Below the pieces are notes generated by a model. That model made no database searches, had not been told where the DNA came from, and saw only the letters and a program-made list of their open reading frames with translations. The translations under genes were made by a program, and so were the position numbers. A stretch of DNA of 39,040 nucleotides, taken from assembly GCA_017617525.1 (NCBI GenBank), contig JAFZWA010000034.1, positions 1 through 39,040 of the forward strand, in the 5' to 3' direction. Positions 1-11,200 of this stretch are shown one piece after another. Numbering within the stretch: position 1 is the stretch's first letter; each line of letters starts with the position of its first letter. The DNA comes from Clostridiales bacterium. GTDB taxonomy: Bacteria > Bacillota > Clostridia > Saccharofermentanales > Saccharofermentanaceae.

Positions 1-542
1 GTGCCATGAGTGGCAAAGATGTGGTTGATCGATTGTCCTTTGGCAACAAGCGGTGCAAGCAGATCGTTTATCTCGAGCAGGCGCTCCGGACTTGTACGAA
101 TGCCTTTCCGGGAGATACTTCGTTCCTTGACGCACTCGGCATGTGCTCTGTGAGCCGTGTAATAGGCATGGCTGCGTTTGCAGGTCTTCTCTTCGGGACA
201 GCAGGTACACACATAAGGAGGCTTGTCTAAAAGAGAACAATGCATGGACACATAAGAGGGACACATTGTCCTGCAATCGAATTCCGTACACCTCTTACAA
301 CGATGAGTACAGCTGTAAATCGTTTCCTGATCGCACAGATTCCTTCTCAAACAAGAGCGATAGTTAATACAGTCGTTTGACGTGTACTGGTAACCATTAA
401 CAAAACAGCGGTGATTACGGATCTCCATGGAAATAGTAGTAGGAGAGCGGTCCAATCTTCTTGCAATAAAGGCAAATGACATATCCTGGGCCAAGTATTT
501 TTCGATGATTGCTCGGTCAGTCAAGCTTAAATGTTTGCTCAT
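1..542 (-). CDS. IS30-family transposase, N-terminal part (runs off the left edge)
   Basis: Read on the minus strand from the ATG at 542-540, the frame stays open to the window edge, giving about 180 residues that begin MSKHLSLTDRAIIEKYLAQD. The first 50 residues are a helix-turn-helix of the IS30 transposase type (SFAFIARRLDRSPTTISMEI). A cysteine-rich stretch follows (CTHRCKRCTEFDCRTMCPSY, then CTCC), as in the IS30-like transposases common in Clostridia. The ribosome binding site AAAGGAG lies a few bases upstream. The catalytic DDE domain would be beyond the edge, so whether the element is whole cannot be judged. The family assignment rests on recalled motifs. Confidence 0.85.
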   Translation of the reverse strand, partial: MSKHLSLTDRAIIEKYLAQDMSFAFIARRLDRSPTTISMEIRNHRCFVNGYQYTSNDCINYRSCLRRNLCDQETIYSCTHRCKRCTEFDCRTMCPSYVSMHCSLLDKPPYVCTCCPEEKTCKRSHAYYTAHRAHAECVKERSISRKGIRTSPERLLEINDLLAPLVAKGQSINHIFATHG

Positions 543-1016
543 TGTCTGCTCCTTTCTGGTCAGACAGCCAAGGAACATTATCTACAAACTACTGGATTTG
601 TAAAACTAAACCCTCAGTTTGTAAGACTAAAAACAAAGAAAAAATCCAGTTTAAATTTACAATTAATGTGGCGTTGAACAGATTTGTTGGGCGAATAATT
701 GGACATGAATTGTTGTACATTATGGTAAACACAAGAAAAGTAGGTGAATCGAAAGTGAACATTTCCTTATGCAGGTAGCATCATTTCTGAGAGGTTTTAC
801 ATTGCGCAAACAAACGTTCGCGCGTGTTGCGTTTACAACATTATATTTATATAATTTGAAGTGTAGCAATCGGTATTTTGGGGCATTTGAGATGTTTCTC
901 TACAGCTGTGACTCCAGTGATGTTGGAGGATATCTCCGCGAAACTATTATCTGTCAGAGTTATCGATTCGAACAATAGTTTAACCCGCGATCAGTAAGAA
1001 AAAACTTGGGGTAACC
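543..1016. other. Intergenic, no convincing gene
   Basis: This 474-base stretch is AT-rich and has only short open frames without good ribosome binding sites or protein-like composition. It contains the repeat at 597-631 and otherwise looks like decayed DNA next to the insertion sequence. Confidence 0.6.
597..631. repeat. Direct repeat TTTGTAARACTAAA, possible IS30 end region
   Basis: Two copies of a 14-base word (TTTGTAAAACTAAA at 597-610 and TTTGTAAGACTAAA at 618-631) differ at one base and repeat with a 21-base period. They lie 55-90 bases upstream of the transposase start, where the terminal inverted repeat of an IS30 element is expected. The other end is outside the window, so the exact border is unknown. 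Confidence 0.4.
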
Positions 1017-1172
1017 ATGAATGGACTCCCTTGTTCCATTAAATACGTGATGTATCCCTCGGAAAAGGACAATAACTGGGTAGTATTAACTTGTCTGGTC
1101 TCTGATAATACGCGCTATCTCTATGACGATGAATTCCAGGCGATCCTGAAAAGTATCAGACCTACAGAATAA
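984..1172 (+). pseudogene. Remnant: C-terminal fragment of an unknown protein
   Basis: The frame opens after a stop at 981-983 and runs to TAA at 1170-1172. From the ATG at 1017 it reads 51 residues, starting MNGLPCSIKYVMYPSEKDNN and ending FQAILKSIRPTE. The composition is protein-like (aromatic and charged residues well spread) and the ending resembles the tail of a larger domain rather than a whole small protein. There is no clear ribosome binding site. Lying beside an insertion sequence and an empty region, it is best read as the surviving 3' end of a broken gene. No family is recognised. Confidence 0.35.
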
Positions 1173-1221
1173 CGAGATCTAGTTTCGAATAAGTAATTGA
1201 ATAATTAAGGAGAAAAGAATA

Positions 1222-1602
1222 ATGGGTTATAAAATGGTTCTGGAAAGTAGTGATTACGAAAAAGCGATGTACTATTTTGCGGCGGCGCTTGCTTTATTCC
1301 TATTTTGGCTGTTAGTACGTGAACTCGTGTGCTGGTATTATAAAACCAGTGAAATTGTTAAACTATTGCAGGAGGAGAATAAACAACTTCGCGAACAAAA
1401 TACCTACCTCTATCAAATCTCGCTGAATACATATACGATCTGCCAGCAAAATGGTACTAACGTTAGCACTACACCAACTACACAAGTTCAACAACCAGTA
1501 CAGCAGATGAATACAGCAGCATTCAATTCCATGGGCGCTGAACCGGTGGTGCCTTCAAATCCGAGTTCGGTAAATCCGATGAATACAAATACTCAGAGTT
1601 GA
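1222..1602 (+). CDS. Small membrane-anchored coiled-coil protein, unknown function
   Basis: A 126-residue protein with ribosome binding site AAGGAG eight bases before the ATG. Residues about 15-40 (YYFAAALALFLFWLLVREL) form one membrane segment. Residues about 43-70 (VKLLQEENKQLREQNTYLYQ) are a likely coiled coil. The last 55 residues are rich in Gln, Thr, Asn and Pro and probably disordered. I do not recognise a family; the layout (anchor, coiled coil, disordered tail) suggests a small scaffold or assembly protein, but this is only inference. It faces the HD-domain gene, which is convergent. Confidence 0.7.
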   Translation: MGYKMVLESSDYEKAMYYFAAALALFLFWLLVRELVCWYYKTSEIVKLLQEENKQLREQNTYLYQISLNTYTICQQNGTNVSTTPTTQVQQPVQQMNTAAFNSMGAEPVVPSNPSSVNPMNTNTQS

Positions 1603-1678
1603 TCTTATCCCTGACTTCGAGAATTTCTAGAGTATCGGGGAGGTACTGCAATTCATAGTAAAGAATGAATATTAGTGA

Positions 1679-2266
1679 TTACAGTTCACTATCAAGCTTC
1701 TCCAAAAACTTCACCATAAACTCATGACGTTGTTCAGCCAGGTCTCTGGCTTCGTCAGTGTTGAGGGTGTCGCGGAGGAGAAGGAGCTTTTCATGGAAAT
1801 GCTGGACGGAGTCGTCAAGGCTCCGTCCTTTTTTGCCGCCGTAGGCGAAGGTACGGGCGATGCCGATGGCGCCCATGGCGTCGAGACGGTCTGCGTCCTG
1901 GACGATCTTGCCTTCTAAGGTCTCCGGAGTCTTGCCTTTATTCTTACTGAAAGATACTGAGTTGATGATCTTTACGATCTCTTCGATCGTATCTGTCGGG
2001 ACGTTATGTTCTTTTAGGAAGGTCCTGGCATTACTGTTATTTTCTGTCTGAAAGAGTTTATGGTCATCGACATCGTGAAGAAGAGAGGACAGGGAAATAA
2101 GATCCATGTCGACTTCCGGATAGTTCGACGCGATCGTGAGGGCATTCTTATAGACGCGGAGGGAATGGTCAGCGTCGTGGCCATCCGAGCTGCCCTCGAA
2201 AAGTGCTTTTATATAGGAAATAGTGGTGTCGATCAAGCTTTCGTTTCTCATATCCCAATTATACAT
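1679..2266 (-). CDS. HD-domain metal-dependent phosphohydrolase
   Basis: A 195-residue protein of the HD superfamily. The motif GHDADHSLRVYKNAL (metal-binding H34) is followed by SLLHDVDDHK (H64-D65) and later by the conserved IVQDADRLDAMGAIGIARTFAYGG, typical of the YedJ-like HD hydrolases that act on nucleotides or phosphate esters. The real substrate is unknown. Start choice is uncertain: the longest frame begins at 2266, but a second ATG at 2251 (MRNESLIDTT) fits the usual family start better. Neither has a good ribosome binding site. It is divergent from hrcA, so its promoter must lie in the short gap beside the heat-shock promoter. Confidence 0.85.
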   Translation of the reverse strand: MYNWDMRNESLIDTTISYIKALFEGSSDGHDADHSLRVYKNALTIASNYPEVDMDLISLSSLLHDVDDHKLFQTENNSNARTFLKEHNVPTDTIEEIVKIINSVSFSKNKGKTPETLEGKIVQDADRLDAMGAIGIARTFAYGGKKGRSLDDSVQHFHEKLLLLRDTLNTDEARDLAEQRHEFMVKFLEKLDSEL

Positions 2267-2299
2267 AAAAAGAAGTGAAAAACTTTCTTTGCTTTTGTC

Positions 2300-2328
2300 T
2301 TGACATTCTTTGACTTTAGAATTATAGT
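2300..2328 (+). promoter_or_regulatory. Sigma-A promoter of the heat-shock operon
   Basis: TTGACA at 2300-2305 and TATAGT at 2323-2328 with a 17-base spacer form a near-perfect vegetative promoter. The expected transcription start falls near 2335, inside the CIRCE element, so bound HrcA would block initiation directly. Confidence 0.85.
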
Positions 2329-2332
2329 AGGT

Positions 2333-2359
2333 TTAGCACTCGAGAAGATAGAGTGCTAA
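2333..2359. promoter_or_regulatory. CIRCE operator for HrcA
   Basis: A perfect inverted repeat TTAGCACTC-N9-GAGTGCTAA, identical to the CIRCE consensus. It lies directly after the -10 box and before the hrcA ribosome binding site (AAGGAGGTG at 2380-2388). This is the known binding site of HrcA, encoded by the first gene, so the operon represses itself and is released on heat stress. Confidence 0.97.
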
Positions 2360-2393
2360 ACCGTACTTTGACAGGATCGAAGGAGGTGCGGAA

Positions 2394-3440
2394 ATGGCTT
2401 TGGACAATCGAAAAAAGGAAGTTCTTCAGGCTATCGTTGACGATTATGTCGCCAACTGTGAGCCGGTGGGCTCGAAGGCTTTGATCGATCGTCATGATTT
2501 CATGGTCAGCTCCGCAACACTTCGTAACGATATGGCCGAGCTCGAGCAGATGGGCTACCTTGAAAAGCCGCACACATCCGCGGGAAGAATCCCTTCGGAT
2601 AAGGGCTACAGAGAGTATGTCGACTCTCTCATGAAGGTCGATAAGCTTTCGGACGAGGAAGGAAAAGAGATCAAGGAAAAACTTTCTGTGAGCTTTGACG
2701 AGATCGCGAGCCTTCTGAAAGCTGCTTCCTCGGCGCTTGCGGATCAGACGGGTTACATCTCTCTGGCAGTGACGCCGAAGCTTACGAGCAGCTATCTGAC
2801 ACAGCTGAAGATGCTCATGATCGAACCGGGTAAGGTTCTCGTGGTCGTTGTTCTTTCGGCAGGTGTCGTTAAGAACAGAATGGTTCGAATCCCTGACTTC
2901 CTTACCCAGGAGCAGGTCGCTCAGATCGGAAACGCGGTCGAGCAGGGACTTTCGGGAATGCCGCTTTCGGAGATCTCCTTGATCACGGTGGCGACAGCCG
3001 CAAAGGGAAACCAGAAGGTCGAACTTCCCGACGCACTTTTGAACCAGGTGCTTTACGAGGCGTATACGGCGATCAAGCAGGCGGACAATCTCGATGTCTA
3101 TATGCAGGGCAAGCACAGGATGCTGTCTCTTCCGGAGTTCTCGGACACGAAACGCGCACAGGGGCTTTTCGATACGCTTTCGCATGACGGACTCGTCGCG
3201 GGATATGTCGATGAGGTCACCAAGCAGGACGAGAAGAAAGAGTACATGATCCGTATCGGCCAGGAGATCACGCTCGAGGGATTGGATGAATGCAGCTTCA
3301 TCACGACGACGTACAATGTGGGCGGCAAGGTCGCCGGAAACATCGGAGTCATCGGTCCGAAGAGAATGGAATACAGCAAGGTCATTTCGCAGATCAATTT
3401 CGTGCGAATGATGATCGATGAGAAATTAAAACAGCCGTAG
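2394..3440 (+). CDS. hrcA: HrcA heat-inducible transcription repressor
   Basis: A 348-residue protein of normal HrcA length. It begins with the winged-helix DNA-binding domain (LDNRKKEVLQAIVDDYVANC, EPVGSKALIDR, SSATLRNDMAELEQMGYLEK, HTSAGRIPSDKGYREYVD), diagnostic for HrcA. The rest is the GAF-like and dimerisation domain ending in NFVRMMIDEKL. It represses its own operon through the CIRCE 35 bases upstream; in known systems GroEL helps HrcA fold and thereby tunes repression. It is the first gene of hrcA-grpE-clpP-dnaK-dnaJ, with grpE 69 bases downstream. Confidence 0.97.
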   Translation: MALDNRKKEVLQAIVDDYVANCEPVGSKALIDRHDFMVSSATLRNDMAELEQMGYLEKPHTSAGRIPSDKGYREYVDSLMKVDKLSDEEGKEIKEKLSVSFDEIASLLKAASSALADQTGYISLAVTPKLTSSYLTQLKMLMIEPGKVLVVVVLSAGVVKNRMVRIPDFLTQEQVAQIGNAVEQGLSGMPLSEISLITVATAAKGNQKVELPDALLNQVLYEAYTAIKQADNLDVYMQGKHRMLSLPEFSDTKRAQGLFDTLSHDGLVAGYVDEVTKQDEKKEYMIRIGQEITLEGLDECSFITTTYNVGGKVAGNIGVIGPKRMEYSKVISQINFVRMMIDEKLKQP

Positions 3441-3509
3441 CGTTGCGGCTCCGAAATGCGGGGCAGGCGATGAGGCTGATGACGATAAAGACTGAAAGAA
3501 GGAAAAGAA

Positions 3510-4136
3510 ATGAAGAAACACAACGAAAACGAAGAGCCGATCGAACTGAATACCGAGGGCGAAGAGGAAGTGATGCTCGACGGTGATGTTGCGGTAGAGG
3601 CGGAGGTGCCGGAAGAAGCTGAGGAGGCTTCGGCTGAGGACGCAGATGCGGACGGCGAAGAGGTCTTAGAGGCGACTGAGGATGCTGAAGACGCAACTGC
3701 GGCAGAACTTGCGGAACTGAAGGACCGTTACATGAGACTTCTGGCGGAGTACGACAACTTCAGAAGACGTACACAGAAGGAAAAGGAAGCGCTGTATCTG
3801 GATTCCGTTGCCGAGGTCGTTAAGGAATGGCTCCCGCTCGTAGACGATATCGAAAGAGCCGTCGCTTCTTCCGAGAATATGGATGAGACTTCCGTGGAGA
3901 AGGTAGCCGAGGGCATCAAGCTTATCGGAAAGCAGGCAGGAAACGTTCTGAGCAAACTCGGTGTCGAGGAGATCGAGGGTAAAGAAGGAGAGACATTCGA
4001 TCCGAATCTTCACGAAGCCGTTATGCATATCGAAGATGACTCCCTGGGCGAGCAGGAGATCGCGCAGGTATTCCAGAAGGGTTATACCTGTAAGGGCAAG
4101 GTCATCCGACACACAGTCGTTAAGGTCGCGAACTAA
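3510..4136 (+). CDS. grpE: GrpE nucleotide exchange factor
   Basis: A 208-residue cochaperone that releases ADP from DnaK. The first 65 residues are strongly acidic (EEEVMLDGDVAVEAEVPEEA and onward) and probably disordered. The long coiled coil starts near LKDRYMRLLAEYDNFRRRTQ, a GrpE hallmark. The C-terminal beta domain carries VFQKGYTCKGKVIRHTVVKV. The ribosome binding site GAAGGAAAAG precedes the ATG. In Firmicutes grpE is normally followed by dnaK; here clpP intervenes. Confidence 0.96.
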   Translation: MKKHNENEEPIELNTEGEEEVMLDGDVAVEAEVPEEAEEASAEDADADGEEVLEATEDAEDATAAELAELKDRYMRLLAEYDNFRRRTQKEKEALYLDSVAEVVKEWLPLVDDIERAVASSENMDETSVEKVAEGIKLIGKQAGNVLSKLGVEEIEGKEGETFDPNLHEAVMHIEDDSLGEQEIAQVFQKGYTCKGKVIRHTVVKVAN

Positions 4137-4193
4137 GTAGAGTTCGAACTTAAATAGAAAAATCGAAAACAAAAATATAAAGGAGTACACACT

Positions 4194-4796
4194 ATGGAAA
4201 ACTTTGAGAGAATGAGTCTGGTCCCAACCGTTATTGAGTCGACGAATCGTGGCGAGCGTGCTTACGATATCTTCTCCCGCCTTCTGAAGGAAAGAATCGT
4301 AATCCTTTCCGAAGAAGTAAACGCAGTTACAGCAAGCCTGATCACTGCACAGCTTCTGTTCCTTGAGGCAGAGGATCCGGACAAGGATATCCAGTTCTAT
4401 ATCAACAGCCCGGGAGGATCCGTAACAGACGGCATGATGATCTACGACACCATGCAGCACATTAAGCCGGACGTGCAGACGATCTGCATGGGTATGGCTG
4501 CTTCCATGGGTGCTGTACTTCTGACAGCAGGTACAAAGGGCAAGAGATTCATCCTGCCGAACGCGGAAGTCATGATCCACCAGCCTTTAGGCGGTGCACA
4601 GGGTCAGGCGACAGATATCCTGATCGCAGCCGATCACATCAAGAGAACCAAGCAGAAGCTCAACAAGATCCTGGCAGACGCTTCCGGACAATCCCTCGAG
4701 ACGATCGAGAAGGATGTCGAGCGTGACAACTGGATGACAGCAGAGGAAGCTCTGAAGTACGGTCTGGTCGATCACATCATGGAGAAGAGATCTTAA
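4194..4796 (+). CDS. clpP: ATP-dependent Clp protease proteolytic subunit ClpP
   Basis: A 200-residue serine peptidase of normal length. The catalytic triad is visible: Ser104 in MGMAASMGA, His129 in VMIHQPLGG and Asp178 in VERDNW, with the His-Asp spacing of 49 seen in E. coli ClpP. The oxyanion-side motif [11 protein letters not shown] is also present. It assembles as a tetradecamer and works with ClpX or ClpC ATPases to degrade unfolded proteins. It has its own ribosome binding site (AAGGAG) 57 bases after grpE and no separate promoter that I can see. This places it under the upstream HrcA promoter, an uncommon position, since clpP is usually alone or beside clpX/tig or under CtsR. Confidence 0.96.
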   Translation: MENFERMSLVPTVIESTNRGERAYDIFSRLLKERIVILSEEVNAVTASLITAQLLFLEAEDPDKDIQFYINSPGGSVTDGMMIYDTMQHIKPDVQTICMGMAASMGAVLLTAGTKGKRFILPNAEVMIHQPLGGAQGQATDILIAADHIKRTKQKLNKILADASGQSLETIEKDVERDNWMTAEEALKYGLVDHIMEKRS

Positions 4797-4814
4797 GGGC
4801 TGTCATTCCTTAAG
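4792..4814 (+). other. Inverted repeat at the clpP stop codon
   Basis: CTTAAGG-N9-CCTTAAG, a perfect 7-base stem that spans the clpP stop codon. No T-run follows, so it is not a classical terminator. It may act as an mRNA 3' stabiliser or processing signal. Confidence 0.5.
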
Positions 4815-4844
4815 GTTCTAGATCTCCGAAAAAAGAAACACAAA

Positions 4845-4871
4845 CGGGAACGGGCACGAGTGCTTTTCCCG
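4845..4871 (+). other. Hairpin just upstream of the dnaK ribosome binding site
   Basis: CGGGAA at 4845-4850 pairs with TTCCCG at 4866-4871, with GCA/TGC pairing inside. It ends a few bases before the dnaK ribosome binding site (AAGGAGG near 4875). It could influence translation or processing of the dnaK part of the message; this function is inferred from position only. Confidence 0.45.
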
Positions 4872-4875
4872 ATGA

Positions 4876-6744
<1,869 letters not shown>

Positions 6745-6775
6745 TCTTTGCGGTCGAATTAACTAACAGATAAGA

Positions 6776-6815
6776 GGCAGGGCTGTGCACGGATCTTCGC
6801 GCACAGCCTTATGCC
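6776..6815 (+). other. Strong stem-loop between dnaK and dnaJ
   Basis: AGGGCTGTGC at 6779-6788 pairs with GCACAGCCTT at 6801-6810 (ten pairs, one G-U), around a 12-base loop. GGCA/TGCC adds an outer stem at 6776-6779 and 6812-6815. There is no T-run, so it is more likely a processing or stability element or a weak attenuator that lowers dnaJ relative to dnaK. It ends five bases before the dnaJ ribosome binding site. Confidence 0.6.
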
Positions 6816-6835
6816 GATAAAGGAGGAAGAAGGCT

Positions 6836-7966
6836 TTGGCTGAACAAAAGCGTGATTACTATGAGGTCCTTGGCGTCAACAAGGGCGTGTCTGACGAGGA
6901 ACTCAAGAAGGCTTACCGAAAGATGGCCAAGCAGTACCACCCGGACTTGCACCCGGGAGACAAGGACGCGGAAGCGAAGTTCAAGGAATGTAACGAAGCT
7001 TATGCGGTGCTTTCCGACGCGGAAAAGAGAAGGGCATACGATCAGTTCGGTCATGCCGGTGTCGACGGACAGGGATTCTCCGGATTCTCCGGTTCGGCAG
7101 TCGATCTCGGAGATATCTTCGGATCGTTCTTCGGCGGTGCTTTTGGCGGCGGCGGAAGAAGAAACAACGGACCTGTTCGTGGTGCCGACCTCAAGTACAA
7201 TATGTCGCTCGAGTTCATGGAAGCGGCTTTCGGTGTCGATAAGACCATCACGATCAATAAGGAAGACACATGTTCCGTATGTAAGGGAACGGGCGCCGCG
7301 GCGGGAACGACTCCTGAAACGTGCCCGACCTGTAAGGGTAGCGGACGCATCCAGCAGCAGACACAGACGCTTTTCGGCATGACGATGGTCACGCGTGACT
7401 GTCCGGCTTGTAATGGTAGAGGAACGGTCATTAAGAACCCGTGTCCGAACTGCCGTGGACGTGGACGTGCGGTTACGAAGAAGGAACTCAAGGTTCATAT
7501 CCCGGCCGGTGTCGATACGGGCGATATGCTCCCGATCGCAGGCGAAGGTGAGCCGGGTCTTCGTGGCGGACCTTACGGTACACTTTATATCCAGTTCCGT
7601 GTGAAACCGCACCCGATCATCCAAAGACAGGGCAACAACACATATTGCGAGATCCCGATCACGTTCTCGCAGGCGGCTCTCGGCGCTGATGTTCAGGTCG
7701 TTACGATCGACGGCGAACAGATGGTTCACGTCAAGGAAGGAACTCAGCCGGGCGATACCTTGACCTTAAAGGGCAAGGGTATTCCGATGAAGAACCGTGC
7801 CGGCGTTCGAGGCGATCACACCGTTCGTTTCTCTGTTGAAGTCCCGGTAAAACTGACCGAAGACCAGAAGGCGAAGATCCGTGCGTTTGATTCGACGCTG
7901 ACTGAGAAGAACTACCAAAAGAGAGATTCATTCTTTAAGAGAGTGAAGAATATGTTTGGGATGTAA
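6836..7966 (+). CDS. dnaJ: DnaJ (Hsp40) cochaperone, TTG start
   Basis: A 376-residue type I DnaJ. The J domain has the HPD motif at residues 35-37 ([12 protein letters not shown]). A Gly/Phe-rich linker follows ([20 protein letters not shown]). There are four zinc-binding repeats: [24 protein letters not shown] and CPNCRGRG. The C-terminal client-binding domains follow. The start is TTG, chosen because AAGGAGG lies nine bases upstream and the protein then begins [12 protein letters not shown], the normal family start. It stimulates DnaK ATP hydrolysis and delivers substrates. Last gene of the heat-shock operon. Confidence 0.97.
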   Translation: MAEQKRDYYEVLGVNKGVSDEELKKAYRKMAKQYHPDLHPGDKDAEAKFKECNEAYAVLSDAEKRRAYDQFGHAGVDGQGFSGFSGSAVDLGDIFGSFFGGAFGGGGRRNNGPVRGADLKYNMSLEFMEAAFGVDKTITINKEDTCSVCKGTGAAAGTTPETCPTCKGSGRIQQQTQTLFGMTMVTRDCPACNGRGTVIKNPCPNCRGRGRAVTKKELKVHIPAGVDTGDMLPIAGEGEPGLRGGPYGTLYIQFRVKPHPIIQRQGNNTYCEIPITFSQAALGADVQVVTIDGEQMVHVKEGTQPGDTLTLKGKGIPMKNRAGVRGDHTVRFSVEVPVKLTEDQKAKIRAFDSTLTEKNYQKRDSFFKRVKNMFGM

Positions 7967-8000
7967 GTGATTCTGATTTGATCGATAATACAGATAGAAG

Positions 8001-8029
8001 AGGGCTGCTCCGTTGGGGTGGCCCTTTTT
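8001..8029 (+). terminator. Rho-independent terminator of the heat-shock operon
   Basis: AGGGCTGCTCC-GTT-GGGGTGGCCCT forms an 11-pair stem (three G-U pairs) followed by TTTT. It lies 35 bases after the dnaJ stop. Confidence 0.9.
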
Positions 8030-8203
8030 CATATTTTTTTCTTAATCAAAACAGACTCTTTTGTTGTTTTTGCTCGAACGTTTACTGATAAGTGTGAGCA
8101 TGATATTCTTAAATCGTTATTGGGTTGTCTATTTATCATTTTTGTTTTGACATCATGGACAGGACTTCGTAGATGATACTATCTATTCGGAGGTTTTTTT
8201 GTT

Positions 8204-11200
8204 ATGGGTTTTTCATGTCATTCTCGCAAGATGAGTCTTCTTTGTGTTTGGATTACAATTGCTATCCTTATTTCTGGATATCCTGTAAAACATGCGCTTG
8301 CTGAGAATCTATCAGTTACTGAGAATAATCTTAAGGTGACTTACAATATCGTTAATGCTTGGGGAAACTGTTCACAGGCAGAGGTTTCTATAGAAAATGT
8401 TGGTGAAGCGGCTATAAATGACTGGCAGATTGAGTTTTTGTTTGATTCCACCTCCACAATTTCATCCATTTGGAATGCTGTTGCTATTTCTTCTGAAATG
8501 GGAGAGAACAGCAAAATTGTAGTTCAAAATGAAACTTATAATGCTTCCATTAATCCTGATTGTTCGACGTCTTTTGGTATGATTATTCAAGGTGCTGCAG
8601 ATGAGATTCCTGAGATCCATGTTTTGACTCAAACAAACGGACAAGGATATGAAGGTGAAGGCATTCTGTTCCCATATGCTGTGTTCTGCAAAAATGATTT
8701 TCTTTTTCAAGGATGGAAGAGCACAGTGTGTGGAGATGTATATACCGGAACAGACTTCAATTTTCAAGGCTCGGAACTGAATGTTCTTGGAGAAGTAAAA
8801 TCGGTTGGTCGGATTATTGCTAATGGAAGCCAGATCAACATTGAAAACAGAACTGAAGCGGTAACCTCGATAGATGCTCCTGATTTTTCTTTGGCCATCA
8901 CATCTTTGGCTGAAAGAATGACAGAGGTGGATCCCTCATTGTTTAACTCGCAAGACCAATTAGTTGTTAACGGATATTATATGACAAATGACAATCTAAC
9001 AATCTCAGGTACAAAGTTTTCCGGAGATTGCGTGATTATTGCTGATGGGGATATCACGTATAATGTAGATTCTATTTCCGGTGACGGACGTGTTGTTCTC
9101 TTTTCCAGGAACGGAAATATCACGATTAATGGATCACAGATCACGCTGAATGGACTTATTTATGCTCCCAACGGAAGTGTAGACATTTTCGCGTACGATA
9201 CAACAATCAACGGTAGAATTGTTGCAAATAGTGTTAACTATAGTGGGTCTATTCTGAACATCAGTACTAGTACAGAAGATATTCAACTTTTTTCAGAACT
9301 GCCAATTGTCAAAATCTCATATGAATCCAATCAGGTTGAATTGGGTGAATCCATCACATATTCCGTATTGGTTGAACAGAGAGAATCTCCGTATGAAGTA
9401 TTCTTCAGAGTAAATGGCAATGCAGTCGATATTCAAGATAGTCTTTCATATTCATTTGTTCCGGATATGATTGGTGATTACACACTAGAAGCTTTTGTTG
9501 TAACGGATTTTGGTACTGTGGTTTTGGCGAGAGGGACAGTGACCGTTTTTCAAGAAAATATCGATCCGATTACTCCTACAACCGATCCTTCCATCACTGA
9601 AACTCCGATTCCAACTATTACAGATACGCCTACTCCGACACCTCAGTCAGGTGAAATTGAGATAGGCTTGAATACAGACCAGTTTGTGCCATCAGAGAAT
9701 CCCTATTTTTTCTACATAATGAGTTCGATTGAAGAAGTATCAGGAACACTATCAAACAGCCAAGAAGTAGAAACCCTTACGTATTCTATTTCTTCTGTAC
9801 ATGAGGAAAACTATAAAACCGGCAATATTGAGGTTGCTGAGAATTGGTCGTCTTCCGAGATAGGGTTCTTCTGGGGACCTACAAAACTTGTTATTACAGC
9901 GACAACAAAAGATGGAAACATCTTCGAGATAATGTATGTATTTCTTTCCTACACAGATGTTAATGCTGAAAAGCTTGGTATTGACATTAAGTCGGACACA
10001 GATGGGGATTACCTTTCAGACTATTTGGAACAGGAATTAGGTACTAATTCCCACAAGAAGGATACAGACGAGGATCATGTTATTGATAGTATAGAGGTGT
10101 TCTTCCTTCAAACTGATCCATTGAATCCTGATTCTGATGACAACGGCGTGATAGACGGATACGAAGATTTTGATTCTGATGGACTTACTAACGACAATGA
10201 GATGACAGGTGCCACATTGTTCTATAAGGCAGATACGGATGAGGATCGTCTCTTGGACGGAGAAGAAATAAACGTATATGGCACTGATCCGATAAACGAT
10301 GATACAGATGATGATGGAATCTCCGATTATGAGGAAATCATGATGGGAACTAATCCTCTTTCTCCAGATGTAGAACAAAGGGAGCAGACTGCTGATTATA
10401 TTGTTGATAATGATGAATCCCCTGAAATAGTCGGTGTTTCCATCACTATGTCTACAGAAAGATACTTGCCTTCTGTTATTTCGGTCTCAGATGTTTACAA
10501 TGTGAATATGCCTAGCACTGAGGTAGTTGCACGTGTTGGATCCCCGTTACAATTTGATTCTGTAGTTGATTTTGATAGTGCTGCAGTTACGATCAAATAT
10601 GATGAAAACAGTTTGGGATCCGTGGACGAGGATAATCTTGGGATTCTTTGGTTTGACGAGGAAAACCTTGTCTTTGAGGTTGTTGAAAATGTAGCCGTAG
10701 ATACTGAGAATAATACATTAACAATGATTCTGGACCACTTCAGCATTTACGTAATGATTGATTTGGTGAAATGGAATCAAATCTGGAGCGATCCAATTGA
10801 TTACTATACAGTTCCAGATTCGGATACAGAGAGATATGACTACATTTTCATGGTTGAGGCGAATCAGGCAGTATCTGGCGAGTTTGGCGCTAAGTCACGA
10901 AGAATCATGGAAGAGTTTATTCAGGGAATGCGCCCAGGAGAAAGGTTTGGAATCGGATGTGTGTATAACAATTGCGCATATTTCGACATACTAACAGAAA
11001 ACAAGCAATATGCCAAAACATTGGTGAATACTGCTATGTTACAAAGCTATCCAAGTATGGATTTTAGTGTTCCGTACGCAGTCATGGGAATGAAAAACAT
11101 ATACGATGGAGTCGAGAAAACGGATAATATTCCGGTGTTGATATTGATAACGACAAATACGCATCCAACATATAATAACAGCTATTGCTATAGTATTTGC

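Noticed and set aside
9600-10370. Tandem DNA repeat or CRISPR-like array in the giant protein gene
   Set aside because: The repetition is at protein level (Asp-rich calcium loops and a Pro/Thr linker). The DNA copies are diverged and there are no direct repeats with unique spacers.
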